From positions 3,192,897-3,256,896 of the forward strand of contig JALPQD010000076.1 of the NCBI GenBank assembly GCA_023101885.1: DNA of 64,000 nucleotides, read 5' to 3'. Shown here piece after piece: positions 11,425 to 22,539 of this stretch. Under the pieces are notes generated by a model. The model saw nothing but the letters and a program-made list of their open reading frames with translations. It searched no databases and was not told the origin of the DNA. Source of the DNA: Typhlomys cinereus (lineage: Eukaryota; Chordata; Mammalia; Rodentia; Platacanthomyidae). The position numbers and the translations under genes were made by a program. How positions within the stretch are numbered: the first letter of the stretch is position 1; every line of letters starts with the position of its first letter.

Positions 11425-11545
11425 CATATTAGGCGGATGGGGTGGTGTGTAGCTGTAGTCCTAGTACTTGGGAGGTTGAGACCAGAGGGTTATGTATTCA
11501 AGGTGCCCAGAGCGAGAGCGAGAGCAAGAGTGTGAGCGAGAGAGA
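11425..11545 (+). repeat. B1-like SINE remnant with GAGAGC-rich tail
   Basis: 'ggtggtgtgtagctgtagtcctagtacttgggaggttgag' matches the B1 5' half. A degenerate GAGAGC/GAGCAA repeat follows at 11508-11545. Confidence 0.6.
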
Positions 11546-11559
11546 GATGCCCAATAAGT

Positions 11560-12400
11560 AAGTGGGAGATGATGAAAGAATTTTCACCCAAGAGCAAGCA
11601 TGCACAGTAAGTAAGCACATGAAGAGACATTTATAACATAATAGCATCTGGAAAGTGTAAATTAAGAAAGACTTAGATGTACAAATTTATTTTCATTCCA
11701 TTGAAAAACTTTCTATAGTTTGGTAACATCAAATCTTACTATACAACAGTTTGGCATTTTCTCTTGGATTTGGACACTCACCTACTGCTTACAATTTGCC
11801 TGTGAGTAATATCTGGCGTGTCAGATGAAGGTTGCTGGTTAAGATGATGTCATAGAAGGTCTTAAATCTGGTCCGGTTGATGTTCTCAAAAGAAGCAAAG
11901 AGGCATGGAGATGAGCTACCCAAGAAGAAAGCCACGTGAGCATGGAGTACATAGAGTGATACAGCTAGAGTATGTATCTTTCAGACAAGACATGGCCAGG
12001 ATTGTGAACAGCCCATATAAAGCCAGAAGAAATGCACGTGGCAGACTCTTCATGAGGGCTCCAATTGGGAACCAACTCCAGCGATGCATTAACTTTTCAT
12101 TTCTAGCTTCCAAAACTGTAAGAGAACACATCTTGGCTGCTCTAAGTCACTTAGATAATTTGTTTCAGCAGCTTTGGAAAGCCAGGATGCATACCTAATG
12201 GTCCAACGGTTCTCCTCTTAGGCACAGATGAAACAGAAATTATGTCACGTGTACAATATGACTGCATAAGAAAGTTCACAACATCTCTGTTCACAAGAGC
12301 CAAAAACTTACAAAATTCTAGTTATGGAAGAGAGAATAAATAAACTGTAGCTAAGTGCACACATCAGCAGTCAAAATAAAAGAATCACTAGGAGAGCATA
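11560..12400 (+). mobile_element. Probable ancient L1 3' fragments
   Basis: Phrases such as 'aagtaagcacatgaagagacat' and 'gttcacaacatctctgttcacaagagccaaaaactt' resemble the end of ORF2 of old mammalian L1 subfamilies. Divergence is high and the boundaries are uncertain. Confidence 0.35.
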
Positions 12401-12724
12401 GAGTGGTGCATGAAGCGTTCCAGACCAACCCAGGCTACTTAGCAAGACCTTGTCTCTCCTTAATTCTCAAGAAAAAAACAGCTATGGGAATACACAAGCA
12501 TATGATAAACTTAACATCACAAGATCACCTGCACTGTGATATCCTTTTGAATAAACTTCAAAATGGCCCAGATACAAATGTTTCTTTTTATGGATACAAA
12601 TAGATCAAATAAACTATATACAAGGAAAGGCAAAGAAATGGCTACTGTAAAATTTGACAGCAAGGCTATTGAATGGGGAAAGGAGAGGAATGGGATGGGG
12701 AAGCAGATAGGGTATTGTGCTAAT

Positions 12725-12998
12725 TTTCTTGTGTGTGTGTGTGTGTGTATGTATGTGTGTGTGAAGGCACTATGTGTACTTGTTGAAGTCCAAGGGTGAC
12801 TTCAGGATCACCCTGGATTGTGCTACCTCCTCTTTGCTTTGCTTTGCAGTATTCCAGGCTCTGCCTCCCAGAGCTGAAAGTATAGACCACAGTCTTTTCC
12901 ATCTACACTTTTTACGTGGGATCTAGGATCTGAATTTAGAACCTAACCTTCTGCTTGCAAGACAGAGGCTTAACCCCCGAACCATCTCTCCGGCCCCT
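12725..12998 (-). repeat. Lineage-specific ID-headed SINE, antisense
   Basis: In plus-strand order this has a GT-rich tail, 'gtccaagggtgacttcaggatcaccctggattg', a body ending 'cgtgggatctaggatctgaatt', then the reversed tRNA-like head 'ttctgcttgcaagacagaggcttaaccccc' and 'ccatctctccggcccc'. The head carries ID-type pol III A and B boxes. The body is not a SINE I can name. Confidence 0.8.
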
Positions 12999-14504
12999 TG
13001 CCTTAATTTTTGTATCTGATAAGCTCAGGGGTGTGTGTGCCTGTAGCTATATCTGTGATGAGCAGTATTATCATATTTAAGGAAAAGGCCACACTCAAGG
13101 GCCACTTGGGAAAGTCTGTCATAAATAGAACCAGGATAATTCTAACCCAGTTCAGTGCATTTGATGCTGCACATGCCCCGAACAGCTGGGCCTGCCCAGA
13201 TTTGATCACAGTTTCACACTCTGGAAGCACCAGCTGCCTTTGATCTTCACAGTTAGCTGGAACTCCCAACTGGTTTTCCCGAGCTAACAGGCAACAATTT
13301 GGCGTGATCAACCAGTCTAGAGGAGGCACATAGCTCATGGCGCGTTCAGGACCTAGTGGGCCAACTTAGTTGGAGAGCCTAACTGATTAAGACCAAGGGA
13401 TCCAAGACAGAAAATTACCTGAATTCGAGTGGAATCACATCTTGAGGATGGGAAAAAGAAAGGCAAAAATAATCAAGATCAGTTTGCATAGAAAAGAACA
13501 GTTGTAACTGTCAGGATATCTTACAGATGTATGGCCAGTGGTGGCATACAAAATCATGGAAGCGCATTGAAGAGAAAATAAATGTATTCAGTGAATCACA
13601 GCGAAGATATCTACAAAATCCAACAAGCAAAAGCAAAAATACAACAACAACAACAACAACAAAAATAGTGGTGTTCAGGAAAACAGAATCCTCAATGCCT
13701 ATGTTTAGAATGTAATGTGTTGACTCTGTGGAGGGTGTGTGTGGGTGTGGGTGTTTCTGCAAACATTCCTACTCTCTGTTTTTGAAGTATTAAAAGAAAT
13801 ATTTCAGACATCTCAAGTACCCCACTTTCTGCAGGCCAAAGTCAAGGCAGCATCAACAGGGCACAAATTCACTTGACATGGGTGCATTTCAGAGGTTTAA
13901 ACTTTTCTTTCAAGACCTTTCTGGGACTTGCTCGCAGGCAGTCTGACACTGAGCAGAGGTCTGCCAGCTGAGCCCTCCTTTTTTTTTTTTTGATAAGGAA
14001 ACACACAGGAGGAAGAGAAGCTAACATGAGTTTGCTCCTTACATTCTTCTCTCCTCTGTACTGTAAATAACTGGGCAATGATGTCATTGCCCAGAGTCCT
14101 TTTGAAGGATGTGATTTCTCATGCTTGGACATTTTGGTCTGGGGATAGTCGTACCTGGTTACAGGAGCCGTTCCTATCCTGAAAGATAAACTGAAGTATT
14201 TACTTACTATGCTTAGAGAAATGACTTATTTTGCTTTGTGAGTTCAGCCTATTCAGGGTTTGTGCATACCGCTGTGGAATTCCCCAAGAACTCCTTAGAA
14301 GCACTGGGTCTCACGCATGCGTGGAAGCTGATAGGAAAGACTGCTCTCTGCAAGGTTCCTGCCAAGTGGGGCTGCCAAACGGATGCTTTGCTAACGATGC
14401 TGGCTTTGTCTTGCAGAATCTCCAAGGATGGTCAGATAGAAGGAAAAGAAGTCGAGCCACTTTCCTAAATTCTGGGTCTACATGTTTTCGTTTCACAGCA
14501 TTGT
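12999..14504. other. Unassigned intergenic sequence with a (CAA)n tract
   Basis: A CAA repeat lies at 13641-13663 and a T-run at 13979-13992. No gene or other repeat could be supported. Confidence 0.4.
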
Positions 14505-14845
14505 CTTAGTCTAAATGTGTTTCTGGAACACAAACCTGACCCAAACCATTTCAAGGAACAGTTTATTTATGCTCATAGACTATAACATCATGGCAGGAGA
14601 GCGAGGGGACTGGCCAAACTGTCTCCATAGCAATAGCGCCAGGCAAGGACTAATGCTGCTTTCTAGCTCCTCTAGCCAACTCTCTGCATTGTATCCACCT
14701 GGTGAACAGTCCCACCTGCATGAGCTGGGTCATATGATTAAGACAATCTCCTTCAGGTTTGCCTTAACTAGATGATTCCTCATGGGTCTGCCTAAAGGCT
14801 CAACTCTGAAATATCACATTGACAGCCACAACTAACTGCCACACT
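14505..14845 (-). mobile_element. MaLR-like LTR, antisense
   Basis: Blocks in order are 'tggcaggagagcgaggggactggcc', 'cagtcccacctgcatgagctgggtcat', 'caatctccttcaggtttgcc', 'ttcctcatgggtctgcctaaaggctca' and 'acattgacagccacaac'. This parallels the antisense LTRs at 3905 and 17085. There is no coding content. Confidence 0.65.
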
Positions 14846-15494
14846 ACTCAAAACTAGAGAGAACTGTGCATGATACTAGCATCTTAAAGAGAAGAAGGAA
14901 CCCAGGAATCACTCTGGTTTCTGTCTCTTCTGAGGTTTTAATGCATGAAATACACTAATATCAGTCTATATTATTCAGTTGTGCTTTATAAAATGTCCAA
15001 AATGTACAGCCAGTTTTTAACCATTAGGGAAAACCATTCAATCATGAACAAAGCCTAGAAAACAGTGTGGACCTTACATCTCCTATGGTGTTATTCAGCA
15101 CAGAGCCATGGTAATGAGCTGTAGTAACCTTTCGTGACTGGAGGGAAGAGGACGCGTCGGTGGACCCGACTTCATGCTAATGGGACCTCAGAGCCATAAG
15201 CCAGGTCACCAAGCGGCATTCCTGCTGCAAGGGATGGCTTGGTCAAGGTGGTAAAGATATGGTGGTGTGCCCAAGAGTCAGCTGGACGGGCAGACTGTGC
15301 ATTAATTGCTTGGTCTACATAAGAAACATTCGGGTCAGGAAGTCTCAAGCCCGAATCACTACTTCTCTGGGCTTGGGGAAACTCATGACTGTAGGATTCT
15401 ACTAAATAGTCCACGTCTAGCACTGGGTCCCACGAATCTGTCCTGGGGCTGGGAAACATGAAAGGTGGAAAAAAGGAAGATTCAGAAAAAAAAA
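14846..15494. other. Unassigned intergenic sequence
   Basis: No gene or repeat recognised. Confidence 0.4.
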
Positions 15495-15740
15495 TTAGGT
15501 GGCTGGAGAGATGGCTCAGGGGTTAAGACTCTGTGTCTCAAGCAGAAGGCCCTGAGTTCAGATCCCAGGTCCCACGGAAAACTGCCAGGTGAAAATGGTG
15601 GTAGCCTGCACTTCTGGCCCTGGTGGGCAGAGCCTGGGAAATCCCAGAGCAAAGCAATAAACAAACAAACAAACAAACAAACAAATAAAATAGGGAGAAG
15701 CAATCCAGAATGATTCCTGAAGTTACACTTCGTCTTCCAC

Positions 15741-15800
<60 letters not shown>
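15495..15800 (+). repeat. Full-length lineage-specific ID-headed SINE
   Basis: The head 'ggctggagagatggctcagg' with an A-box-like region is followed by the B-box-like 'gagttcagatccca'. The body contains 'cactgccaggtgaaaatgg'-type sequence and 'ggtgggcagagcctgggaaatcc', an (AAAC)n insertion at 15659-15690, 'gaagcaatccagaatgattcctgaag', and a pure (AC)n tail at 15744-15798. This is one of the most complete copies in the window. Confidence 0.8.
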
Positions 15801-15804
<4 letters not shown>

Positions 15805-16049
15805 AAAACCAACCACCTCTCATAGCGAGAGCGGTAAGAACCCGCAGCCCAGTACGGCTAGACTTTGTGTATAATCAGGGGGCTGGGCACCTTATGCAAA
15901 TCCAGGCACGGCACTTCTGATTGGTAGGAAGGAAAGGAAGGCGTATGGGGAAGCTTTCCTAATTTCCATTGTGTACTCTGACGGCCAGAGCTAGAGAACC
16001 AAATCTTTCCAGATATTCAGCATGGGGAGGTTGTGGAAAGAGAGAGTGT

Positions 16050-16051
<2 letters not shown>
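15801..16051. other. Unassigned spacer
   Basis: Nothing recognised. Confidence 0.4.

Positions 16052-16138
<87 letters not shown>
16052..16138. repeat. (GA)n microsatellite, about 43 units
   Basis: An uninterrupted AG/GA tract of about 87 bp. Such mirror-repeat purine tracts can adopt triplex structure, and their length is usually polymorphic. Confidence 0.95.
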
Positions 16139-16140
<2 letters not shown>

Positions 16141-16797
16141 TAATATGTGAGACGCTTCCAGCATAACAGACTTCTCCAAATCTCGGCTAGAGCCTTATCT
16201 CTAGAGAGGCTCCAGAGAACGTCAGTGGGTTTCTATACTGTCTCCTGTGGAAAGCTCACGATTTCAGCTCTTCTCGGCTTTCCATGCTTTTTTTCCTTTT
16301 TGCAGACGGTATCCCTAACACTGCTCTCTAGCTGGCTCTCTACCACTGCAGTGCACAGTACTGATGCAGTTTGGGATCTAAATCAATCACAGCGCGAGGC
16401 TCCTGGATTAGTTAAGGGGGTGAGTTATGGGAGAGTGGGGAAAACTCTAGCTGCTATCTCCCACACAGCTAGAACTGTGGGTTCAGCGTGAGGCCAGAAA
16501 TAGGGGTGGCTCTTTGCCACTTAGAGAAAACGTCCCTTCTTGCCCCGGTGACTTGGAGCTCTCCCCTCTTCCACGGAGATTCGAACGGAATCGGAATGGA
16601 TCGAAAAACTTCCACTCGGTCGTTTTGGGCTCCATGTGCCACTGAACCAGTGGGCAGAAACGGGGTGTTCAGCCGACTGGGTGGATTGACCTTCCTCAGC
16701 AGAGGGAAATGAAGCTGTGCTGCAAATGTGACAAGATGACCTCCGTAGTAAGCCGGGGATTTCCTGGAGGAGGTCGTCTTACTTCCGTATTTCCCGT
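16139..16797. other. Unassigned intergenic sequence
   Basis: No gene or repeat recognised. Short open frames here have no recognisable domain. Confidence 0.4.
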
Positions 16798-16798
16798 G

Positions 16799-16835
<37 letters not shown>

Positions 16836-17066
16836 TCAGAGGGCACTGTGTGTCCCTGTGGAGGACCCGAAGGGTGACTTCAGCAATCATTCTGGATTGC
16901 TTCTACCTCTTTTTTGCTTCATTCTGGGATTTCCCAGACTCTGCCCACCAGGGCGGGAGGGGCAGGCCGCAGCCCTGGCAGTTTTCATGTGGGTTCTGGA
17001 ATTTGAACTCAGGTCTTTCTGCTTGTGAGGTAGAGTCTTAACCCTTGAGCCATCTCTCTAGCCCTT
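16798..17066 (-). repeat. Lineage-specific ID-headed SINE, antisense, nearly complete
   Basis: A (TG)n tail at 16799-16826 leads into 'gaagggtgacttcagcaatcattctggattgcttctacc', 'actctgcccaccagggcg', 'gttttcatgtgggttctgg' and the reversed head 'gtctttctgcttgtgaggtagagtcttaaccc' with 'agccatctctctagccc'. It matches the copy at 54.5 kb closely. Confidence 0.85.
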
Positions 17067-17084
17067 AGTTCCATATTTCCATTG

Positions 17085-17440
17085 CTCTAAGGAATACAAG
17101 ACTCAAAGAATTTAGGAGAACAAGAGAATCTTTATTCCCGCTACCTTGTCAGGTTATAGTAGTCAACGATGGCAGGACAGCAAGGGAACTGGCCACACCA
17201 CATCCACAGTAATAGCTGAGAGACAGAGGCAAGGGCCGAAGCCACCTTCCAACTTGCCGGTCTGCCAAAGTCCCATAAGCTCTATTTTTATCCACCTGTC
17301 CAAAGAGCAGTCACTCTAAGGGCTGGTTCTTCCCATGTTATTAGCTAATCCTCTGCATGTTTGCTACTAGGCTTGCCTGAACTAAACAATTCTTCATAGA
17401 TATGCTTAAAAGCTCAGCTCCCAATTGTCTTTCCATGCCC
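17085..17440 (-). mobile_element. MaLR-like LTR, antisense
   Basis: It contains 'gatggcaggacagcaagggaactggccacaccacatcc', 'taagggctggttcttcccatg', 'ctctgcatgtttgc' and 'attcttcatagatatgcttaaaagctcagctc', in the order of the other antisense LTRs. No flanking duplication was found. Confidence 0.65.
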
Positions 17441-17829
17441 AATGGAAATCACAGAAACAAGCAAATGAAAAACTTGAGATGACAGATTCCTCCATTCTTT
17501 GGAGGTAAAAGGTTGGACTGTTCTACCAGGCAAGGAATCCATACCAGCTGAGTTTCTGCATGAAGGCCAAGGAAATACAAAACAGATCATAAAAGAAAGA
17601 AACCAATGATCCCAGGAGAGGTCTGTGGCCAGTTAAAGGAACAAGGACTGCCTGGCTTTGCCTGGCTTCTTTTGCCTGGAACAGTTGCATTTTGTTGGCT
17701 CCTGCTAACCATTTTCTCCTGTCTCCTGCTCCCATTTCTGCCTGGCTCCTTCCTTTGCGTAGAGCCCTCCAGCACTCCAGTTTGCCTGCTCACTCCCGCT
17801 GGGCTCCAGAGAGGTTAGATAAACAAGGG
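17441..17829. other. Unassigned spacer between two LTRs
   Basis: It contains short direct repeats of a 'tgcctggct' word around 17650-17750 but no gene. Confidence 0.4.
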
Positions 17830-18178
17830 GTTTTTAATTCTTGCTTATACTTCTCCATTGCAGTTCTTGACCCAGCTTGGCAGGAGAGCTCATACAACAC
17901 TAGGAGCCAAGGAACCAGTCCACAAGGATTGCTGAGGGGGATGGTAAAATCCTCCCTTGCCAGACAACAAGTCAGCTAACTGCTGAAGCATGCTGAATCA
18001 CCCATCGAGCTTCCTCGTCTTACCCACCTACCCAAGGGATAGTCCCACCCGCTATCGGATGGGTCTTTTCATGTCAATCAATCTTCTGCAGACTTGCTCA
18101 GGACTTGATCCAACTACCAATTCCTCACAAATATGCCCAGAGTTCAGCCCTCATTTGTCAAGCTGATACCTGTAGATC
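17830..18178 (-). mobile_element. MaLR-like LTR, antisense
   Basis: Blocks 'gcttggcaggagagctcat', 'gatagtcccacccgctatcgg', 'aatcttctgcagacttgctcagg', 'tcctcacaaatatgcccagag' and 'tgtcaagctgatacctgtag' are in the same order as the LTR at 3905-4326. Confidence 0.65.
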
Positions 18179-18572
18179 TTACCTGCACAACCCCAGATGT
18201 GTGCTTCCAGCAAGCCACCATCACACACCTTCACAACCTTCCCTGCCACAAGTCAGCAGTGACCATCTGCTGGCCTTACCCCTGGAGGCGGGGTCTCCTT
18301 GTGTCCTGGTGAAGCCCTAGCATGGGGAGCTGACACCTGTATCTAACTTTCTTTTATTCGCCGAGGCTTTTTTTTATAATCTATAAAAAGCTAGTCTTCT
18401 CTCTCAAATCTCCTGTTATAGTTCATACACCTATTAAAATTCCCACTGCTGGGAATTTTACTGTCTGGTTTCTGTCTACTACTAACTAGACCCTGATGAC
18501 AAAGGAAAAACTTCAGAAAGACCATCAACCTTGTTGGGGATTGCCTTGTGTCCTTTGGAAAAGATACACGGA
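18179..18572. other. Unassigned intergenic sequence
   Basis: A short perfect inverted repeat ('aaaattccca...tgggaatttt', 18437-18460) is present. No gene is supported. Confidence 0.4.
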
Positions 18573-18712
18573 AGGTTGGGCACAATGGTACAAGCCTGTT
18601 ATCTTGGCACTTAGAAGCAGAAGCAGGAGAACTGCTGCAAGGTTGAGGCCAGTCTAGTCTAGATAGTGAGTTCTGGAGGATACACAGCAAGACTCTGCTT
18701 TGGAGGCAACAA
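18573..18712 (+). repeat. B1-like SINE
   Basis: 'ggttgggcacaatggtacaagcctgttatcttggcacttag' and 'ggttgaggccagtctagtctagatagtgag' follow the B1 order. Confidence 0.65.
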
Positions 18713-19210
18713 ACATGACTGGTAAGAGAGCTCAGTGGGTGCTGTGTGAGCTTTTCCTGGGGAGACACCACACACAACTGTTTTTCTACCCCCACAGGAG
18801 TTCTGTGACACACCCAAGTAATGATGACACCATGAGTGTAGTGGGCTTCTTCGAGGAGTAGAGGCGAGGGCTCCGAAAGGAGCAGCATGCTGCAAAGGCA
18901 TCTCGCCACAGAGTGGGGCTTCCCAATGCTGTCCAGATGGGACCCCCTCAACGAACTGTCCTCAACCTCATACCCTGGGGACCCTCCCAACTTTAGGCAT
19001 GAGGGCACATGGGTGGCATGTGCACAGGCATGTGTCTGGGCACATGTGCTGCACATGTTTGCCAGCAGGTGCATTCTAGCTCCTTCCAGCCTTCGCAAGC
19101 ATAGACGCATGACACAGGCACCTGTGTGCTGGCACGTGGGTTGGCACATGCACTCCAGCCCCTCTCAGCTCTTCTGAGGGAACATCAGCAGTCAACGGGT
19201 GTGATCTTTT
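18713..19210. other. Unassigned intergenic sequence
   Basis: A tRNA-head-like remnant ('ggtaagagagctcagtgggtgctg') may start at about 18720. Degenerate GCACATG-type words recur at 19010-19150. The 252-codon open frame on the minus strand (18391-19149) crosses a B1 copy and has no recognisable domain. Confidence 0.4.
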
Positions 19211-19500
19211 TTTTTTTTATTCAATTGTGCGTGTGTGTGCGTGTGTGCGTGCATGCGTGTGTGTGGGGGTGTGTGCGTGTGTGAGTAAAACCACAGGTGA
19301 ATTCGGGAACCACCATGGACGCCTCCACCTCCTCCTTGTTGACTCTGCCCCAGGATTCACAGGCTCCGCCCCACCAGGACCAGAAACGCAGCCCGCCCCA
19401 GCTTCTGCCCGGTGTCTATATGTGGGGTGTAGGATCTGAACTCAGGACCTTCCGCCTGCAAGGCAGAGGCTTAACCCCTGAGCCACCTCTCTAGCCTCCA
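19211..19500 (-). repeat. ID-headed SINE, second subfamily, antisense
   Basis: After a GT/GC-rich tail (19226-19284) comes the diagnostic body 'gaattcgggaaccaccatgg', 'cctccacctcctccttgttgactctgcccca' and 'cgtctatat'-type sequence, then the reversed head 'cgcctgcaaggcagaggcttaacccctgagccacctctctagcct'. Its body is homologous to, but clearly distinct from, the first SINE subfamily. The same variant occurs at 31220-31470 and 52355-52607. Confidence 0.8.
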
Positions 19501-19554
19501 ACAGGTGTGATCTTAATAGTTTTGGACAAAATGGTGGCTGACAGTTTAGAGGAA

Positions 19555-19740
19555 ATTGTGAGACAATAGTGGGTAAAGGCATTTGCTGCACAAGCCAGAT
19601 GGCTTGAATCCAAGCTTCAGAACCTACCAGATGGGAGGAAAGAACCAATACCACAAAGCTGTCCTCTCATCTTCAAAGTGCACCATGGCATATGCACCCC
19701 TCTGTATATATCATGAACACATACACAATTAACCATCAAG
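19555..19740 (+). repeat. B4-like SINE remnant
   Basis: 'gtgggtaaaggcatttgctgcacaagcc', 'ttgaatccaagcttcagaacctacc' and 'gctgtcctctcatcttcaaagtgcaccatggca' follow the rodent B4-type order. Confidence 0.6.
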
Positions 19741-20248
19741 GTACTACAGTAAATTTTAAGTAAATATGTATGAGATGTTCAAAAAGAAAAATAAGTGCAT
19801 AATAACTATTAGAAATGAACAAGAGGTGGCAGAAGAAATGTAGAGAATGTAGAAACTGAACAAATGGTATGTAACAGGGATGGACATAAGGCTACGGGTG
19901 GCATGTATGGACAATGGACACCGTGAACCAGTTTTTAGAACTTGAAATCTATTGTTAGGAATAAAATAAAAGAGGATTATATGTGGCACAATAACAACAA
20001 CAACAACAAAACATGACCAAACCACCCAGAGCAGGATAGTAGCAGCTTAGACTAAAAATGATCTGAACATCTGTCACCACCAGTGTGGTCCTGCTCTAGT
20101 GTGCTTAGTGCTGCTGTGACAGGCTGCCTGAGGCTGCTTTGTACTGCTATAAAGAGACCAGAGTACTTAGGAAGAACAGAAAGCCATCCTCTCACAGTTC
20201 TTGTTGCTTCCTCAGTTTCAAAGATGGCAGCTTGAATACTCTATTCCC

Positions 20249-20629
20249 TGTATGTCGAGGTCTGCTGCTGTGAGACAAACTTGGATTCAAGCAACTTAAG
20301 GGGAGAAAGGAGATTTATTTAGCATATGGTTCCAAAGGGGAGATACAGTCCATTGTGGCAGAAAAGGCATAACAGGTGGCAGAAGCTGGAGGCAGCTTAG
20401 ATCACCACAGACATCATGATGGAGGCCAAGAAAGCAACCAGCAGATTGCTAGACCTTACTGCTAGCAAAAACAGGGCAGAGCTACCCACCCTCAGGGCCT
20501 GCTCCCTGTGACCTGCCTTCCTCCAGCAAGGATCTACTTTCTGAAGGCTCCATGACCTTCCCAAATACTAACAGCTAAGGATTTAAACACACGAACCTGT
20601 GGAGGTCAACTCACATTCAAACCATGACA
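20249..20629 (-). repeat. 3' LTR of the MaLR-like element
   Basis: It ends CA at 20629 (plus strand), and the internal region follows. It shares with the right copy the words 'cattgtggcagaaaaggca', 'catcatgatggaggccaag' and 'ccatgaccttcccaaa'. Differences between the two LTRs indicate an old insertion. Confidence 0.65.
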
Positions 20630-22065
20630 TCAACTCTTGGACCCTTGTGGTTCATGGCCACTTCGTGATGCAAACAGTGCTCAGTCCAACTTTAAAAAGT
20701 CCCTATAGACTAACTACATCAGTCCCAACACATTCCCAAAGTCCAAACTTCAAAGTCTCCTGTAAAATTGAAAGACTAATTACGTGCTTCCAATACACAA
20801 TGGGCACAGAATAAAAATTCCCACTCCGAAGAAGAGGAATGGAGATATACCCAAGAAAGATTGGTCTATAGCAAGACAGAAAACTATCAGAACAAACTCC
20901 GAAACCAGTATATGAGCCTCCTGTTGAAATAATCTTACTTCCCTATTCCTCTAGTGGCAGCTGCCTGCAGAATACTTCACTCTCTTGGCCTGGCTCCTCC
21001 CATGGCTTATAGCTCTTTTAGGCACATATACCATGTTGGTTCTGGCATCTCTAACATCTTCACATCTCAACAGCAAGCCACATTTCAACTCCGTAACATA
21101 AAATGACCTTGGGTCTCTCTGCAGAATTTCCAATCCTGACACATACTACCTGCCTTCGGGAACTCTCTGAAGCCCTGGAGGAAGAATCTATACCCTTTCC
21201 ACTCTGCATTTTAATGTCTGTAAAATCAGGACAACATGGATAACTTTGCCAAATTCTACTAAACCTTTGGGTGGAGACTGGGTCCCTTGGGTCACAACTG
21301 GTTCAGCTTCTTTGAGCTGACCTTGACACTCTTCTGGGTAGTTGCTTCAGAGCAGCAGAACATTTGCCTTAGAACTCTGACCTTAAGCTCTTTGTTTCCC
21401 AGAGAATTTGTATTCTTATGGGTGGGAACCTTCCCTGAGAATCCTGCCCCAGGTTGTGGCTTCCTCTGTTGTCCAAATGAATAGCAGGCTTTGGCTCACT
21501 AATGGCCACCATTTTACAGCTTGCATTCTCTTTAAACTTGTCCTCACATTTTGATCATCAAACTTGACAGTTTTAACTTTTTTCTGCCTGACTCATTGCT
21601 CTTTTTTAAATCATAACTCTGAACAAGAGTGCTAAAAGTAGCCATACCACACCACCTTGAAACTACATTGAAGACTACATTGCTTGAAACACTTGAATTT
21701 AACTTCAGTCAAGCTTTCAGGATGAGGGCAAAAGTTGGATAAACTCTGCCAAAGCAACACTCCATTTTCCCCTAGTCCATTTTCCAAAAAAGTCTCTTCT
21801 CCCCTCTGGACCATCATAAACTAATCAAGCTCTCACTAGAATGGCCCTTTATGCCCTATATCCAAGATACAAAGGCTTTCCAGCACAAAGTTCCAAAGTT
21901 CTTCATATTTATCCCCTCCAAAATTTCCAAAGGGACACTAGCTACATTACAGTAATTAACATGCTCCTTGGTACCAAGTTCTCTCAGTTTCAAAGCAGCA
22001 CTTCACTTCCTGGTACCAGATCTTTTTAGCATCATAGCAACACCCTACTCTTGGAACCAATTTCT

Positions 22066-22127
22066 TTTTTTTTTTAATTTTTAAACATTTTTTATTATTA
22101 TTTCCGCTCATACAAACTTAATAGGTA
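22066..22127 (-). mobile_element. 62-bp L1 insertion with 15-bp TSD
   Basis: The insert is a T-run followed by the reverse of the last L1 3'-UTR bases ('ccgctcatacaaacttaatagg', the same terminal sequence seen at 29438-29462). The flanks 22051-22065 and 22128-22142 are identical (ttggaaccaatttct). This is target-primed reverse transcription that stopped almost at once. Confidence 0.85.
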
Positions 22128-22142
22128 TTGGAACCAATTTCT

Positions 22143-22539
22143 ATCACAGTTACTCTTTTTTTTTTTTACTGTGAGACAACACTTAAACAGCTTAAGTGAA
22201 GAAAGGGGAAATTATTTGGCTTATGGTTCCAAAGAGGAGATAGAGTCCATTGTGGTAGAAAAGGCAAAGCAGGTGGCAGAAGCTGGAGGCAGCTTAGGTT
22301 ACCACAGACATCATGATGGAGGCCAAGAGAGCAACCAATAGACTGCTAGAGCAGACTACTAGCAGTAGTAGTTTTACTACAGGGCAGAGCTAATAATCCT
22401 CAAGACCTGCCTCCTGTAACTTTCCTTCCTCAGCAAGGCTCTACCTCCTGAAGGTTCCATGACCTTCCCAAACATTAACAACAGCTAAAGAATCAAACAC
22501 ATGAGCCTGTGAGGGACAATTCACATGCAAACCATGACA
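22143..22539 (-). repeat. 5' LTR of the MaLR-like element
   Basis: A direct-orientation partner of 20249-20629, with 'ttatggttccaaagaggagatagagtccattgtgg' and the terminal 'accatgaca'. It carries a short local duplication around 22352-22385 ('ctactagcagtagtagttttactac') absent from the partner. Confidence 0.65.

Larger units (their letters stand above)
20249..22539 (-). mobile_element. Nearly complete ERVL-MaLR element, LTR-internal-LTR
   Basis: Two direct LTR copies (20249-20629 and 22143-22539; both run from a 'ctgtgagacaa' block to 'aaccatgaca') flank about 1.5 kb of non-coding internal sequence. On the minus strand the right copy is the 5' LTR. Just inside it the minus strand contains a tRNA-Leu-like primer-binding motif (TTGGTACCAAG-type sequence at 21969-21980 and related words), as expected for MaLR. 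The size and lack of long frames fit MaLR, a non-autonomous ERVL relative. A 62-bp L1 insertion interrupts the 5' LTR/internal junction. Confidence 0.7.

Noticed and set aside
15495..15560. tRNA gene
   Set aside because: The tRNA-like A/B-box sequence is the head of a dispersed SINE present in many copies and does not give a complete cloverleaf.
16052..16138. CRISPR-like or tandem gene array
   Set aside because: It is a simple dinucleotide (GA)n tract with no repeat-spacer structure.
15482..17041. Open frames rich in Cys-Val or Leu-Ser
   Set aside because: They are translations of GT/CA and GA microsatellites joined to SINE bodies.
18391..19149. 252-codon minus-strand open frame
   Set aside because: It runs through a B1-like SINE, has no domain I recognise, and shows no splice or promoter context.
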